The notes beneath the pieces were generated by a model. The model made no database searches. It saw only the letters and a list, made by a program, of their open reading frames with translations, and was not told the DNA's origin. DNA of 64,000 bases from Gammaproteobacteria bacterium (GTDB taxonomy: Bacteria; Pseudomonadota; Gammaproteobacteria; HK1), in contig JAJEAD010000039.1 in the NCBI GenBank assembly GCA_022824305.1, forward strand, positions 62,001-126,000, written 5' to 3'. This document shows positions 7,656-16,127 of this stretch, piece by piece. The stretch's first letter is position 1. Every line of letters starts with the position of its first letter. Position numbers and translations under genes: made by a program.

Positions 7656-8753
7656 ATGTACGAGCAGCTTCTTGCGCTGCGCTGCGACAACCGGGCGACG
7701 CTCTCGGCCTCGGGCCTGCCGGCGGCGCACTACACGGACCCCGCCCACTTCGAGCTCGAGAAGCGCCGGATTTTCTACCGGAGCTGGATCTGCGTCGGCC
7801 ACGAGAGCATGGCGAGGGCCCCCGGCGCCTGGTTCGTGGCGCGGATCGCCGACCAGGAGGTGCTGGTGGTCCGCAACGAGGAGGGCCGCCTCAACGCCTT
7901 CCACAACGCCTGCCGCCACCGCGGACACGTGCTCGCGTCCGGGAGCGGGGAGTGCCGGCGCCTGGTCTGTCCCTACCATGCGTGGACCTACGATCTCGAC
8001 GGCCGGCTGCTCAGGGCTCCGAACATGGCGCGGGTGCCGGACTTCGAGCCCGGCGAGGTACGCCTCTCCATGGTGCGGGTGGAGACGCTGGCGGGCGCGG
8101 TGTTCGTGAACCTGGACGCGGGCGCGCCGCCGCTCGCGTCGGTGTTCGCCGGGGTGGAGGAGGAGATCCTCCGCCACAAGGCCAACGTCGCCGACCAGGA
8201 TCTCGTGTACGACAACCCGCTGGTCCACCGCTGCAACTGGAAGGCCTCGGTCGAGAACTTCTCCGAGTGCTACCACTGCGGGCCGGTGCACGGCTACCTC
8301 ACCACCAACGTCATCGACCCGGGCTCCTACGAGCTGAGCGCGGAGGCCCTGGTGCAGCGTCACGTCGTCGGAGGGCGGGACGGAGTGATGACGCAGCGGC
8401 TGTGGCACTTCTGGCCCAACACCGCGATGGGCCTCTATCCGATACCGGGTGTCGGGCTCGTCTGGTGCATCCGCCACATGACTCCGGTACGCCACGACGA
8501 AACGCTCTACCACTACCGGTGGTTCTCGGATGTCGGCGGACCCGCGGACACCATTCGCGAGTACGCCGTGCACCACGCCGAAACCACCGGGACGGAGGAT
8601 GCCGAGGTCGCGGCCGGCGTGCAGCGCGGGATGGCGAGCCTCGGATTCGAGCGGGCCCGGCTCTTCTGCACTCCGCACCATGGCGCCTCCTCCGAGCACG
8701 TCATCAAGTACTTCCACGACCTCGTGCGCACCGCGATGGCGGCACCGGAATGA
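7656..8753 (+). CDS. Rieske non-heme iron oxygenase, alpha subunit
   Basis: The 365-residue protein has a Rieske [2Fe-2S] domain (CRHRGHVL with CPYHAW, about residues 87-110) and a catalytic domain with the NWKASVENFSECYHCGPVHGY motif that supplies the His ligands of the mononuclear iron. The C-terminal TEDAEVAAGVQRGM stretch is typical of the group containing glycine betaine and related amine monooxygenases rather than classic benzene dioxygenases. No beta subunit or ferredoxin gene adjoins it; a flavin reductase two genes downstream could help deliver electrons. The stop overlaps the next start (ATGA, 8750-8753). The substrate is unknown; a quaternary amine or aromatic acid are the two obvious classes. 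Confidence 0.88.
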   Translation: MYEQLLALRCDNRATLSASGLPAAHYTDPAHFELEKRRIFYRSWICVGHESMARAPGAWFVARIADQEVLVVRNEEGRLNAFHNACRHRGHVLASGSGECRRLVCPYHAWTYDLDGRLLRAPNMARVPDFEPGEVRLSMVRVETLAGAVFVNLDAGAPPLASVFAGVEEEILRHKANVADQDLVYDNPLVHRCNWKASVENFSECYHCGPVHGYLTTNVIDPGSYELSAEALVQRHVVGGRDGVMTQRLWHFWPNTAMGLYPIPGVGLVWCIRHMTPVRHDETLYHYRWFSDVGGPADTIREYAVHHAETTGTEDAEVAAGVQRGMASLGFERARLFCTPHHGASSEHVIKYFHDLVRTAMAAPE

Positions 8754-10450
8754 CGCGCACGAGCGGCGCCCGGGTGCTGGCGGAGATGCTGGACGCCTAC
8801 GGCGTCACGCACGTGTTCATGGTGCCCGCGGTGCTGCGGCGGAGCATGGCGGAGCTGGAGCGGCGCACCGGTATCGAGGTCATCCACACCCACGGGGAGA
8901 AGTCGGCCGCGTACATGGCGGACGGCTACGCGCGCGTGTCGGGCCGGCCGGGGGTGTGCATGGCCCAGCAGGTCGGGGCGCTCAACCTCGCGGCCGGCCT
9001 TCGCGACGCGTACCTGGCGAGCTCGCCGGTGATCGCGATGACCGGCGGCAGCCCGCCGCGGCTCCGCCACCGGAATCTCTACCAGGCCGCCGACGACCTG
9101 CCCGCCTTCGCCCCCTACACCAAGCTCAACGCCGCGCTCGGGGCGGTCGAGCGCTTCCCGGACCTCATCGCGCGCGCGTTCGGCGAGGCGACCTCCGGTT
9201 GCCCGGGGCCCGTGCACCTGCAGTTCGCGGGCCAGGAGGGCGAGATCGACCGCGAGGTCGCCGACATGCAGCCGCGCTGCGACGAGCGCCACCGCCGGGT
9301 GCCCGCGCACCGGCCGGCCGGCGGCGCCGATGCCTGCCGGCGCCTGCTCGAGCGCCTGCAGGCGGCGGAGCGGCCGGTGCTCGTCGCGGGAGGCGGCGTG
9401 CACCATTCCGGGGCGTCGGCGGAGCTCGTCCGGCTCGCGGAGGCCCTGCAGGTGCCGGTGGCGACCTCGCTCAACGGTCGCGGTGCGATTCCGGAGGGCC
9501 ATGCCCTCGCGCTCGGGGTGATGGGGACCTACTCGCGCCCGAGCGCGAACCGCTCGGTGCACGAAGCGGACTTCGCCCTCTTCGTCGGCAGCGGCGCCGG
9601 CAGCATGACGACCAACTTCTGGCGCCTGCCCCGGCCCGGGACGGAGAGCGCGCAGATCGACATCGCGGCCGAGGCGATCGGCAGCGAGGTTCCGGTCGGG
9701 ATCGGCATTCAGGGCGACGCCCGGACGGTCCTGAGGCAGATGCTCGACCTCGAGGCGCCGCCTCCTCCCGCCTCGCGGGCGGACTGGCTGCGGGCGGTGC
9801 GCGCCGCTGCCGATGCCTGGCTCGGGGAGCGCGAGGCGCAGGTGCGCTCCGATGCGCTTCCAATCCGTCCCGAGCGCCTCTGCGCGGAGCTCGGCGCCTG
9901 GCTTCCCGAGGACGCGGTGGTCGTCGTCGACACCGGGCACGCGGGAATGTGGATGGCGAGCATGTTCGAGCTCACCGGCGCCGGCCAGCGCTTCATGCGC
10001 AGCGCCGGCCATCTCGGCTGGGCCTTTCCCGCCGGCCTCGGCGCCAAGTGCGCGGCGCCCGAGCGGCCCGTGGTGACCTTCACCGGCGACCTGGGGTTCT
10101 GGTACCACATCGCGGATGTCGAGACCGCGGTGCGCCGGGACATCGCCGCGATCACGGTCGTGAACAACAACCACTCCGGCAACCAGTCGCGCCGCGGCTT
10201 CACGCTCGCCTACGACGGCGAGCCGACGCCGCAGTCCGAAGCCCTGTGGGTCCACAACGAGGTGGACTTCGCCGCGCTCGCGAACGGGATCGGGGCGCTC
10301 GGCATCCGGGTCACCCGTCCCGAGGAGATCCGGCCGGCGCTCGAGCGGGCGCACGCGGCGCGACGGCCGGCGGTGATCGACGTGGTGACCGACATCGACG
10401 CGGCGGCGCCGCTCGCCTGGGACGCCGAGGACTGGACGCAACGCTACTGA
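8750..10450 (+). CDS. Thiamine-diphosphate-dependent enzyme, acetolactate-synthase-like
   Basis: The 566-residue protein has the three domains of the acetolactate synthase/benzoylformate decarboxylase family: an N-terminal pyrimidine-binding domain with the cofactor-activating Glu (HTHGEKSAAYMADGYAR), a central domain (about 190-320), and a C-terminal diphosphate-binding domain with GDLGFWYHIADVE followed about 25 residues later by the NNN metal-binding end. The motif is GDL rather than the usual GDG. Family members decarboxylate 2-oxo acids or cleave C-C or C-S bonds, so it probably acts on a 2-oxo acid or aldehyde made downstream of the Rieske step. Translational coupling to the oxygenase (4-base overlap) argues for one pathway. 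Confidence 0.82.
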   Translation: MTRTSGARVLAEMLDAYGVTHVFMVPAVLRRSMAELERRTGIEVIHTHGEKSAAYMADGYARVSGRPGVCMAQQVGALNLAAGLRDAYLASSPVIAMTGGSPPRLRHRNLYQAADDLPAFAPYTKLNAALGAVERFPDLIARAFGEATSGCPGPVHLQFAGQEGEIDREVADMQPRCDERHRRVPAHRPAGGADACRRLLERLQAAERPVLVAGGGVHHSGASAELVRLAEALQVPVATSLNGRGAIPEGHALALGVMGTYSRPSANRSVHEADFALFVGSGAGSMTTNFWRLPRPGTESAQIDIAAEAIGSEVPVGIGIQGDARTVLRQMLDLEAPPPPASRADWLRAVRAAADAWLGEREAQVRSDALPIRPERLCAELGAWLPEDAVVVVDTGHAGMWMASMFELTGAGQRFMRSAGHLGWAFPAGLGAKCAAPERPVVTFTGDLGFWYHIADVETAVRRDIAAITVVNNNHSGNQSRRGFTLAYDGEPTPQSEALWVHNEVDFAALANGIGALGIRVTRPEEIRPALERAHAARRPAVIDVVTDIDAAAPLAWDAEDWTQRY

Positions 10451-10477
10451 GCTCCGAGCCGATCTCCGGAGGTTGAA

Positions 10478-11188
10478 ATGGGCCAGCCCGAGTTTCTCGC
10501 GCCGCCGCGGCGCCTCGACGCGCCCCTGGGCCTGGACCCCGCGTCCTGGTCGCCTCGGGACGTCTATCATCTCCACACGGCTCTGATTACACCCCGCCCC
10601 ATCGCCTGGGTGTCGACCCGCTCGGCCGAGGGTCTGGACAACCTCGCGCCGCACTCGTACTTCAACGCAGTGTCCGACGACCCGCCGATGCTCATGTTCA
10701 GCATCGAGGGCAAGACCGACACCTGGCGGAACCTGCAGGAGGTGCCGGAGTTCGTGGTGAGCTTCGTCACCAGTGCGCTGGCCGAGGCGATGGAGATCTC
10801 CGCGGTGCGCATGCCCCCGGAGGAGGACGAGTTCGCCTGGGCGGGGCTTGGCAAGCGCGCCGCGGAGCGCGTGCGGCCGGCCCGGGTGGCGGGAGCGGCG
10901 GCCGCGCTCGAGTGCACGCTGGACAGCGTCACCCCGGTGGGGAGAAGAAACCACATGGTGCTCGGGCGCGTGGTGCGCTACCACGTGAGCGAGGCGGTGT
11001 GGCGCGAGGGCCGGGTCGATCCCTCCCGCTACCGCCCCATCGGGCGTCTCGCCGGGCATTACTGCGAGCAGGGCCGGCGATTCCGGATGCGCCGGCCGGA
11101 GTTCGCAGCGCTTCGCGAGCACGGCGCCGCGGGCGCCGCCCGGCTCACCGAGCGTACCCCGCTCCCCGATCCCGATTCGACGGAGTGA
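10478..11188 (+). CDS. Flavin reductase family protein (FMN-binding split barrel)
   Basis: The 236-residue protein shows the flavin reductase / DIM6-NTAB fold: TPRPIAWVSTRSAEGLDNLAPHSYFNAVS near the N-terminus binds flavin, and the later SVTPVGRRNHMVLGRVV strand is also conserved. Such proteins reduce FMN with NAD(P)H for partner oxygenases. It is the last gene of the operon and follows the ThDP gene by 27 bases, with a clear GGAGG site before the ATG. It could supply reducing power to the Rieske enzyme or another monooxygenase, but the pairing is an inference from position. Confidence 0.8.
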   Translation: MGQPEFLAPPRRLDAPLGLDPASWSPRDVYHLHTALITPRPIAWVSTRSAEGLDNLAPHSYFNAVSDDPPMLMFSIEGKTDTWRNLQEVPEFVVSFVTSALAEAMEISAVRMPPEEDEFAWAGLGKRAAERVRPARVAGAAAALECTLDSVTPVGRRNHMVLGRVVRYHVSEAVWREGRVDPSRYRPIGRLAGHYCEQGRRFRMRRPEFAALREHGAAGAARLTERTPLPDPDSTE

Positions 11189-11388
11189 GCTGACGCCCGG
11201 CTCTGCGGCGTAGGCGGCGCAACGGGGGCGGTCGCCGTCCGCCCCATCCCTGACGGGGACGGGAAGGCGGTCGCGGATCTCCGGCGCGCCCGTGGGTCGG
11301 TGCGGCACGTGACGCGCTTCGCCTGCGGGCCGGCCTTGTCCTCGGCCCCTGTCTTGACGAGAATGTCCGGCTGCCTCGCGCGAGTTCC

Positions 11389-13275
11389 ATGTCCGTCCCC
11401 GCCGCTACCGACACCCCCGATCGAACGCTCGCCCTCGTGCCGGACTCGGTGCGCACCCGGCGCACCGCGGTCGCTTTCGACGCCGGAGTGCTGCTGCGCA
11501 TCACCCGCATGGCGATGGCGCATCCCTGGCGCATGGGGCTCGGATTCGCCGCCACTCTGTTCGCGGCCGCGGCGCAGCTCGTCATCCCGCAGCTCATCGG
11601 CGAGGCGGTGGACCACGCCCAGAGCCTCCTCTCGGCGGCCGCCGACGAGGCCGGGGCGCGGGAGGCGCTCGTTCGGGCCGCCACGCTGATCCTCGTGACC
11701 TCGGTCCTGCGCGGGCTCTTCACCATGATGCAGAACTACCAGGGGGAGGCGGTGGGGCAGCTCATCGGCTACCACCTGCGCCTTGCGCTCTACGCCAAGC
11801 TCCAGAGCCTCTCCTTCAGCTACCACGACCGGGTGCACACCGGGGACCTGATGACGCGGGGCATTCTCGACGTCGAAGGCGTCAAGCTGTGGGTGAGCAC
11901 GGGACTCTTTCGGGCGATGCTGCTGGTGATCCTGGTCGGCGGCGGGGCGTGGCTGCTGATGTCGATCGACTGGGTGCTCGGATGCGTCGCGCTCAGCTTC
12001 GTGCCCTTCGTCGCGGTCGGCGCCTCGCTCGCCCGGCTGCGGCTGCGCCACCTGTGGTACGCGCTGCAGGAGGAGCTCGCGGTGCTGACCAGGGTGATGG
12101 AGGAGAACCTCGGCGGCATCCGGGTGGTGCGCGCCTTCGTGTCCCAGGCCTTCGAGATAGCCCGCTTCGACGTCATCTCCCGGCGTGCGCTCGCCATCGC
12201 CCACCGGCGCATCGACGTGTTCGTGAAGAGCACCACGACCATGACCTTCGCGTACTTCATCTCGATGGGCCTGGTGCTGTGGGTGGGCGGCGAGAAGGTG
12301 ATGGCAGGCGAGCTGACGATCGGCGAGCTCGCCGCCTTCCTCGCGTTCATGGCCATCCTCCAGATGCCGGTGCGCCAGATCGCGTGGACGGTGAACGCGA
12401 TCGCGCGGACGTCGACCTGCGGCGGGCGCCTCTTCGAGATTCTCGACCTCGAAGCGGAGATCCGGGACCGGCCGGGCGCGCGCGATCTCGAGGTCCGGGA
12501 CGGGGTGATGCGCTTCGAGAATGTCTCCTTCCGCTACCGCAAGGAGGGCAAGGGTCCGCCGGTGCTGCGCGACGTGAGCTTCGAGGTCCATCCCGGTCGG
12601 GTCACCGGCATCGTGGGGCCGCCCGGCAGCGGCAAGTCGACCATCGCCCATCTCATCCCGCGCTACTACGACGTGGATTCGGGAAGCGTCACGATCGATG
12701 GTCAGGACGTGCGCGACGTCACGCTCGCATCGCTCCGCCGCCGGGTGAGCGTGGTGCAGCAGGACCCCTTCCTCTTCACCGCCGCGATCGACAACAACGT
12801 GAACTACGGCGACCCCTGGGCGGAGCGCAGCGCGGTGCGTCGGGCCACCGAGGCGGCGCAGCTCAACAAGTACGTGGAGCAGCTTCCGGAGGGCTACGAG
12901 ACCCTGGTCGGAGAGCGTGGCGTCTCGCTGTCCGGAGGGCAGCGGCAGCGCCTCGCGATCGCGCGCAGCGTGCTGCCCGATTCGAGCGTGATCGTCTTCG
13001 ACGATTCCACCGCGGCGGTGGACGCCGCCACCGAGCGGCAGATTCACGAGGCGCTCGCCGACGTGACCCGCGACCGCGCGATCATCATCATCGCCCACCG
13101 CCTCTCCTCGGTCATGTACGCCGACGAGATCCTCTTCCTCGAGGAGGGACGCATCGTCGAGCGGGGCGCCCACGACGTGCTGGTCGCTCTCGGCGGACGC
13201 TACGCCGCCCTCTACGCGCTGCAGACCCGGATGAGCGAGGGCGTGCCGGAGGCGGCGGAGAGCGGCGGCACATGA
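11389..13275 (+). CDS. ABC exporter subunit A (membrane domain fused to ATPase), degenerate Walker B
   Basis: This 628-residue half-transporter has six membrane helices (about 40-330) and a C-terminal nucleotide-binding domain. Walker A is GPPGSGKST and the signature LSGGQRQRLAIAR is canonical. After Walker B the catalytic Glu is replaced by Asp (VIVFDDSTAAVD). That substitution marks the non-hydrolysing site of heterodimeric exporters of the BmrCD/TM287-288 type. The stop overlaps the next subunit's start (ATGA, 13272-13275), so the two are made together. The cargo (lipid, drug or peptide) cannot be read from the sequence. Confidence 0.88.
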   Translation: MSVPAATDTPDRTLALVPDSVRTRRTAVAFDAGVLLRITRMAMAHPWRMGLGFAATLFAAAAQLVIPQLIGEAVDHAQSLLSAAADEAGAREALVRAATLILVTSVLRGLFTMMQNYQGEAVGQLIGYHLRLALYAKLQSLSFSYHDRVHTGDLMTRGILDVEGVKLWVSTGLFRAMLLVILVGGGAWLLMSIDWVLGCVALSFVPFVAVGASLARLRLRHLWYALQEELAVLTRVMEENLGGIRVVRAFVSQAFEIARFDVISRRALAIAHRRIDVFVKSTTTMTFAYFISMGLVLWVGGEKVMAGELTIGELAAFLAFMAILQMPVRQIAWTVNAIARTSTCGGRLFEILDLEAEIRDRPGARDLEVRDGVMRFENVSFRYRKEGKGPPVLRDVSFEVHPGRVTGIVGPPGSGKSTIAHLIPRYYDVDSGSVTIDGQDVRDVTLASLRRRVSVVQQDPFLFTAAIDNNVNYGDPWAERSAVRRATEAAQLNKYVEQLPEGYETLVGERGVSLSGGQRQRLAIARSVLPDSSVIVFDDSTAAVDAATERQIHEALADVTRDRAIIIIAHRLSSVMYADEILFLEEGRIVERGAHDVLVALGGRYAALYALQTRMSEGVPEAAESGGT

Positions 13276-15149
13276 AGGCGGTCGCACCGGCACCGACGGC
13301 CGCGCCGCTCCGGCCGCCCCGGGCGGTGGTCGGCTCCCAGGTCTCCTACGAAGAGGAGATGTTCGGGGCCGCCTTCGACGGGCGGGTGGTGCGCCGCTTC
13401 TGGGCCTTCGTGTCGCCCTATCGCCGGCGCGTGTACATCGGGATGGCGGCGGTGCTCGTCTTCACCCTCACTCAGGTCGCGGTCCCGCTCGTGCTGCGCT
13501 ACGCGATCGACGACGCGCTCGTGGCCGGCGAAGCGGGCCTCGCGGTGCTGCGCCTCAGCGTTCTCGCCTTCTTCGTGGTGGTCACGCTCAACTACGCGTC
13601 GAACTTCGTGCAGGAGCGCGTGGTCGGGCGGATCTCCGGGAGCCTGCTCTTCGATCTGCGGCGCGCGATGTACCGGCACCTGCAGCACGTCTCGCTCTCC
13701 TTCATGGACAAGACCGAGGTGGGGCGGCTCATGTCCCGGCTCCAGGGCGACGTCAATGCGCTGCAGGAGTTCCTGGAGACCTCCATCTTCGCAATCGGAG
13801 ACTTCGTCCTCCTCATCGGCATCATCTCCGTCCTGCTCGCGCTCGACTTCGAGCTCGGCCTGTTCACTCTTTCCGTGGTGCCGGTGCTGCTGCTGGTGCG
13901 CATCGTGTGGCTGCCGCATGCGAAGCGGGCCTTCCTGCGGGCGAGAGAGGCGAGCTCGGTGGTCAACGGCGCGCTCGCCGAAAGCGTCCACGGGGTGCGC
14001 ACCATTCAGGAGATGGGCCGCGAGAGCGTGAACTTCGCGCTCTTCGAGGAGAAGGCCAACGACAACCTGCGCGCGCACCTGCGTGCGTCGAAGTTCTCCA
14101 ACGTGATGATTCCGATCGTCGACACCCTCACCGGCATCGCGATGGCGGTGGTGATCGTGATCGGCGGTGGCATGGTCCTCGGGCAGGAGCTCGAGCTCGG
14201 GGTGATGGTCGCGTTCATCTTCTACGTGCAGCGCTTCTTCGATCCCATCCGCTCGCTGACCATCCAGTACAGCATCATGCAGCGCGCGATGGCGGCGGGA
14301 CAGCGCATCTTCGAAGTGCTGGACGTGCCCGTCGAGGTCCGCGACAGGCCGGACGCGATCGCGCTGCCGCGCGAGGCGCGCGCGATCGAGCTCGACGACG
14401 TGACCTTCGGCTACGTGCCGGGATCGCCGGTGCTGCGCAACGTCAGCCTGAGGGTGGAGCCGGGGGAGACGGTGGCGCTGGTGGGGCCGACCGGCTCGGG
14501 CAAGACGAGCATCACCGCGCTCGTCCACCGCTTCTACGACGTGTGGAGCGGCGCGGTGCGGATCGGGGGCCACGACGTGCGCGACGTGCGCCAGGACGAC
14601 CTCGGTGCGCACGTCGCCATGGTGCTCCAGGAGCCCTTCCTGTTCACGGGGACGGTCTACGACAACATCCGCTACAACAAGGCGGACGCCACGCGCGCGC
14701 GGGTGGAGGCGGCGGCGCGCGCGGTCGGGGCCCACGACTTCATCGGGCGCCTCCCCGAGGGCTACGACACGGTGCTCGATCAGCGCGGATCGAATCTCTC
14801 GCTCGGGCAGCGCCAGCTTCTGAGCTTCGCCCGGGCCCTGGTCGCGGATGCGCCGATCCTGGTGCTCGACGAGGCGACCGCCAACGTGGACAGCTACACC
14901 GAGCGCCAGATCCAGCGCGCGCTCGCCCGCCTGCTCGAAGGGCGCACCGCCATCGTGATCGCCCACCGCCTCGCCACCATCCGGGGGGCGGATCGGATCC
15001 TGGTGCTGCGAGACGGCGAGCTCGTGGAGCAGGGCACCCACGACGACCTGCTCACGCTCGACGGGCTCTACGCGCGCCTCTACCGTCTCAACCACGCCTC
15101 CTTCGACGATCTCGCGGCGGAGGAGGGCGGCGGCGCCCCCGCTTCGTGA
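13272..15149 (+). CDS. ABC exporter subunit B (membrane domain fused to ATPase), canonical catalytic Glu
   Basis: The 625-residue partner of the preceding subunit has a six-helix membrane domain (about 50-340) and a nucleotide-binding domain with Walker A GPTGSGKTS, Walker B ILVLDEATANVD with the catalytic Glu, and an altered signature LSLGQRQ in place of LSGGQ. In a head-to-tail heterodimer this altered signature would face the Asp-containing Walker B of subunit A, placing both deviations on one degenerate site and leaving one good hydrolysis site. The N-terminal 40 residues are a soluble extension. About 180 bases separate it from the next gene. Confidence 0.88.
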   Translation: MKAVAPAPTAAPLRPPRAVVGSQVSYEEEMFGAAFDGRVVRRFWAFVSPYRRRVYIGMAAVLVFTLTQVAVPLVLRYAIDDALVAGEAGLAVLRLSVLAFFVVVTLNYASNFVQERVVGRISGSLLFDLRRAMYRHLQHVSLSFMDKTEVGRLMSRLQGDVNALQEFLETSIFAIGDFVLLIGIISVLLALDFELGLFTLSVVPVLLLVRIVWLPHAKRAFLRAREASSVVNGALAESVHGVRTIQEMGRESVNFALFEEKANDNLRAHLRASKFSNVMIPIVDTLTGIAMAVVIVIGGGMVLGQELELGVMVAFIFYVQRFFDPIRSLTIQYSIMQRAMAAGQRIFEVLDVPVEVRDRPDAIALPREARAIELDDVTFGYVPGSPVLRNVSLRVEPGETVALVGPTGSGKTSITALVHRFYDVWSGAVRIGGHDVRDVRQDDLGAHVAMVLQEPFLFTGTVYDNIRYNKADATRARVEAAARAVGAHDFIGRLPEGYDTVLDQRGSNLSLGQRQLLSFARALVADAPILVLDEATANVDSYTERQIQRALARLLEGRTAIVIAHRLATIRGADRILVLRDGELVEQGTHDDLLTLDGLYARLYRLNHASFDDLAAEEGGGAPAS

Positions 15150-15332
15150 AGGCGGCGCGCACCGGAATCCGATGCCGCCGGTAGCGGCCGAGCACCCGCG
15201 GCGCAACGAAGCGCGGAGCTCGAAGCGGGGGGACGCGCGCCCGGCACGGGAAGCTCGGGAAGCGCCCGCCCTCCCTTCGGTGGCACAATGGGGGCACTCG
15301 GGCGAGCCCCGCACTCGTGCGCCGGAGCTCAG

Positions 15333-16127
15333 ATGATGCACCTGGACCAGACGCAGATCCGCCGCTTCGAAGAAGACGGGATCCTGTTCTTCCCCGGATT
15401 GCTGGATCCCGGCGAAGTGGCGGAGCTCAGAGCGGAGCTGCCGGAGATCCTCGCGATGGACCGGCCGGAGATCCTCCGGGAGAAGCACTCCTCGAACGTG
15501 CGCTGCGCGTTCGCGCCCCATACCTACAGCGAAGGCTACCGGCGACTCATGCAGCACCCGGACATCGTCGGTCCGGTGGCGCAGCTCCTCGGCGGCAGCG
15601 TCTACCTGCACCAGTTCTCCATCAACCCCAAGGCGGCCTTCGTGGGCGAGGCATGGGGCTGGCACCAGGATTATCCGACCTGGCGGGTGGAGAACCGCAT
15701 CGCGCGCCCGGACCTCGTCGTCGTGGGCGTCTATCTCGACGAGGTCACCGAGTTCAACGGTCCGCTCTTCTTCATCCTCGGGAGCCACCGGCGCGGCGTG
15801 CTCGACATCGAGACCGACGCGACGTCGACCAGCTACACGCTCCTGGGAGTGAGCGACGAGGACGTCGCGGAGCTCTGTCGGAACGGACGGCTGTACAGCC
15901 CGCTCGGCCCGGCCGGGTCGGTGTGGATGTTCCACTGCAACATCGTGCACGGATCCAACGCCAACATGTCTCCGTCCCGGCGCGCGCTCTGCACCATCAG
16001 CTACAACCGCACCGACAACCTGCCCTCGGCCCACCCGCGGCCGGAGTGGGAGGCGCACAGCGAATTCACGCCGGTCGAAGCGCGCATCGAACACTCCCTC
16101 GGCGAATCGGGCGCCCGCTCAGCTTGA
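15333..16127 (+). CDS. Phytanoyl-CoA dioxygenase (PhyH) family protein
   Basis: The 264-residue protein is a 2-oxoglutarate/Fe(II) oxygenase of the PhyH type. The iron triad is visible as His111 and Asp113 (GWHQDY) and His206 (IVHGSNANMSPSRRAL); the Arg after the last His is placed to hold 2-oxoglutarate. Relatives hydroxylate ectoine, phytanoyl-CoA or amino-acid-derived substrates; the substrate here is unknown. The first of two adjacent Met codons, at 15333, follows a GGAG site. The stop overlaps the proposed TTG start of hflX by TTGA, which suggests co-translation although the functions look unrelated. Confidence 0.8.
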   Translation: MMHLDQTQIRRFEEDGILFFPGLLDPGEVAELRAELPEILAMDRPEILREKHSSNVRCAFAPHTYSEGYRRLMQHPDIVGPVAQLLGGSVYLHQFSINPKAAFVGEAWGWHQDYPTWRVENRIARPDLVVVGVYLDEVTEFNGPLFFILGSHRRGVLDIETDATSTSYTLLGVSDEDVAELCRNGRLYSPLGPAGSVWMFHCNIVHGSNANMSPSRRALCTISYNRTDNLPSAHPRPEWEAHSEFTPVEARIEHSLGESGARSA

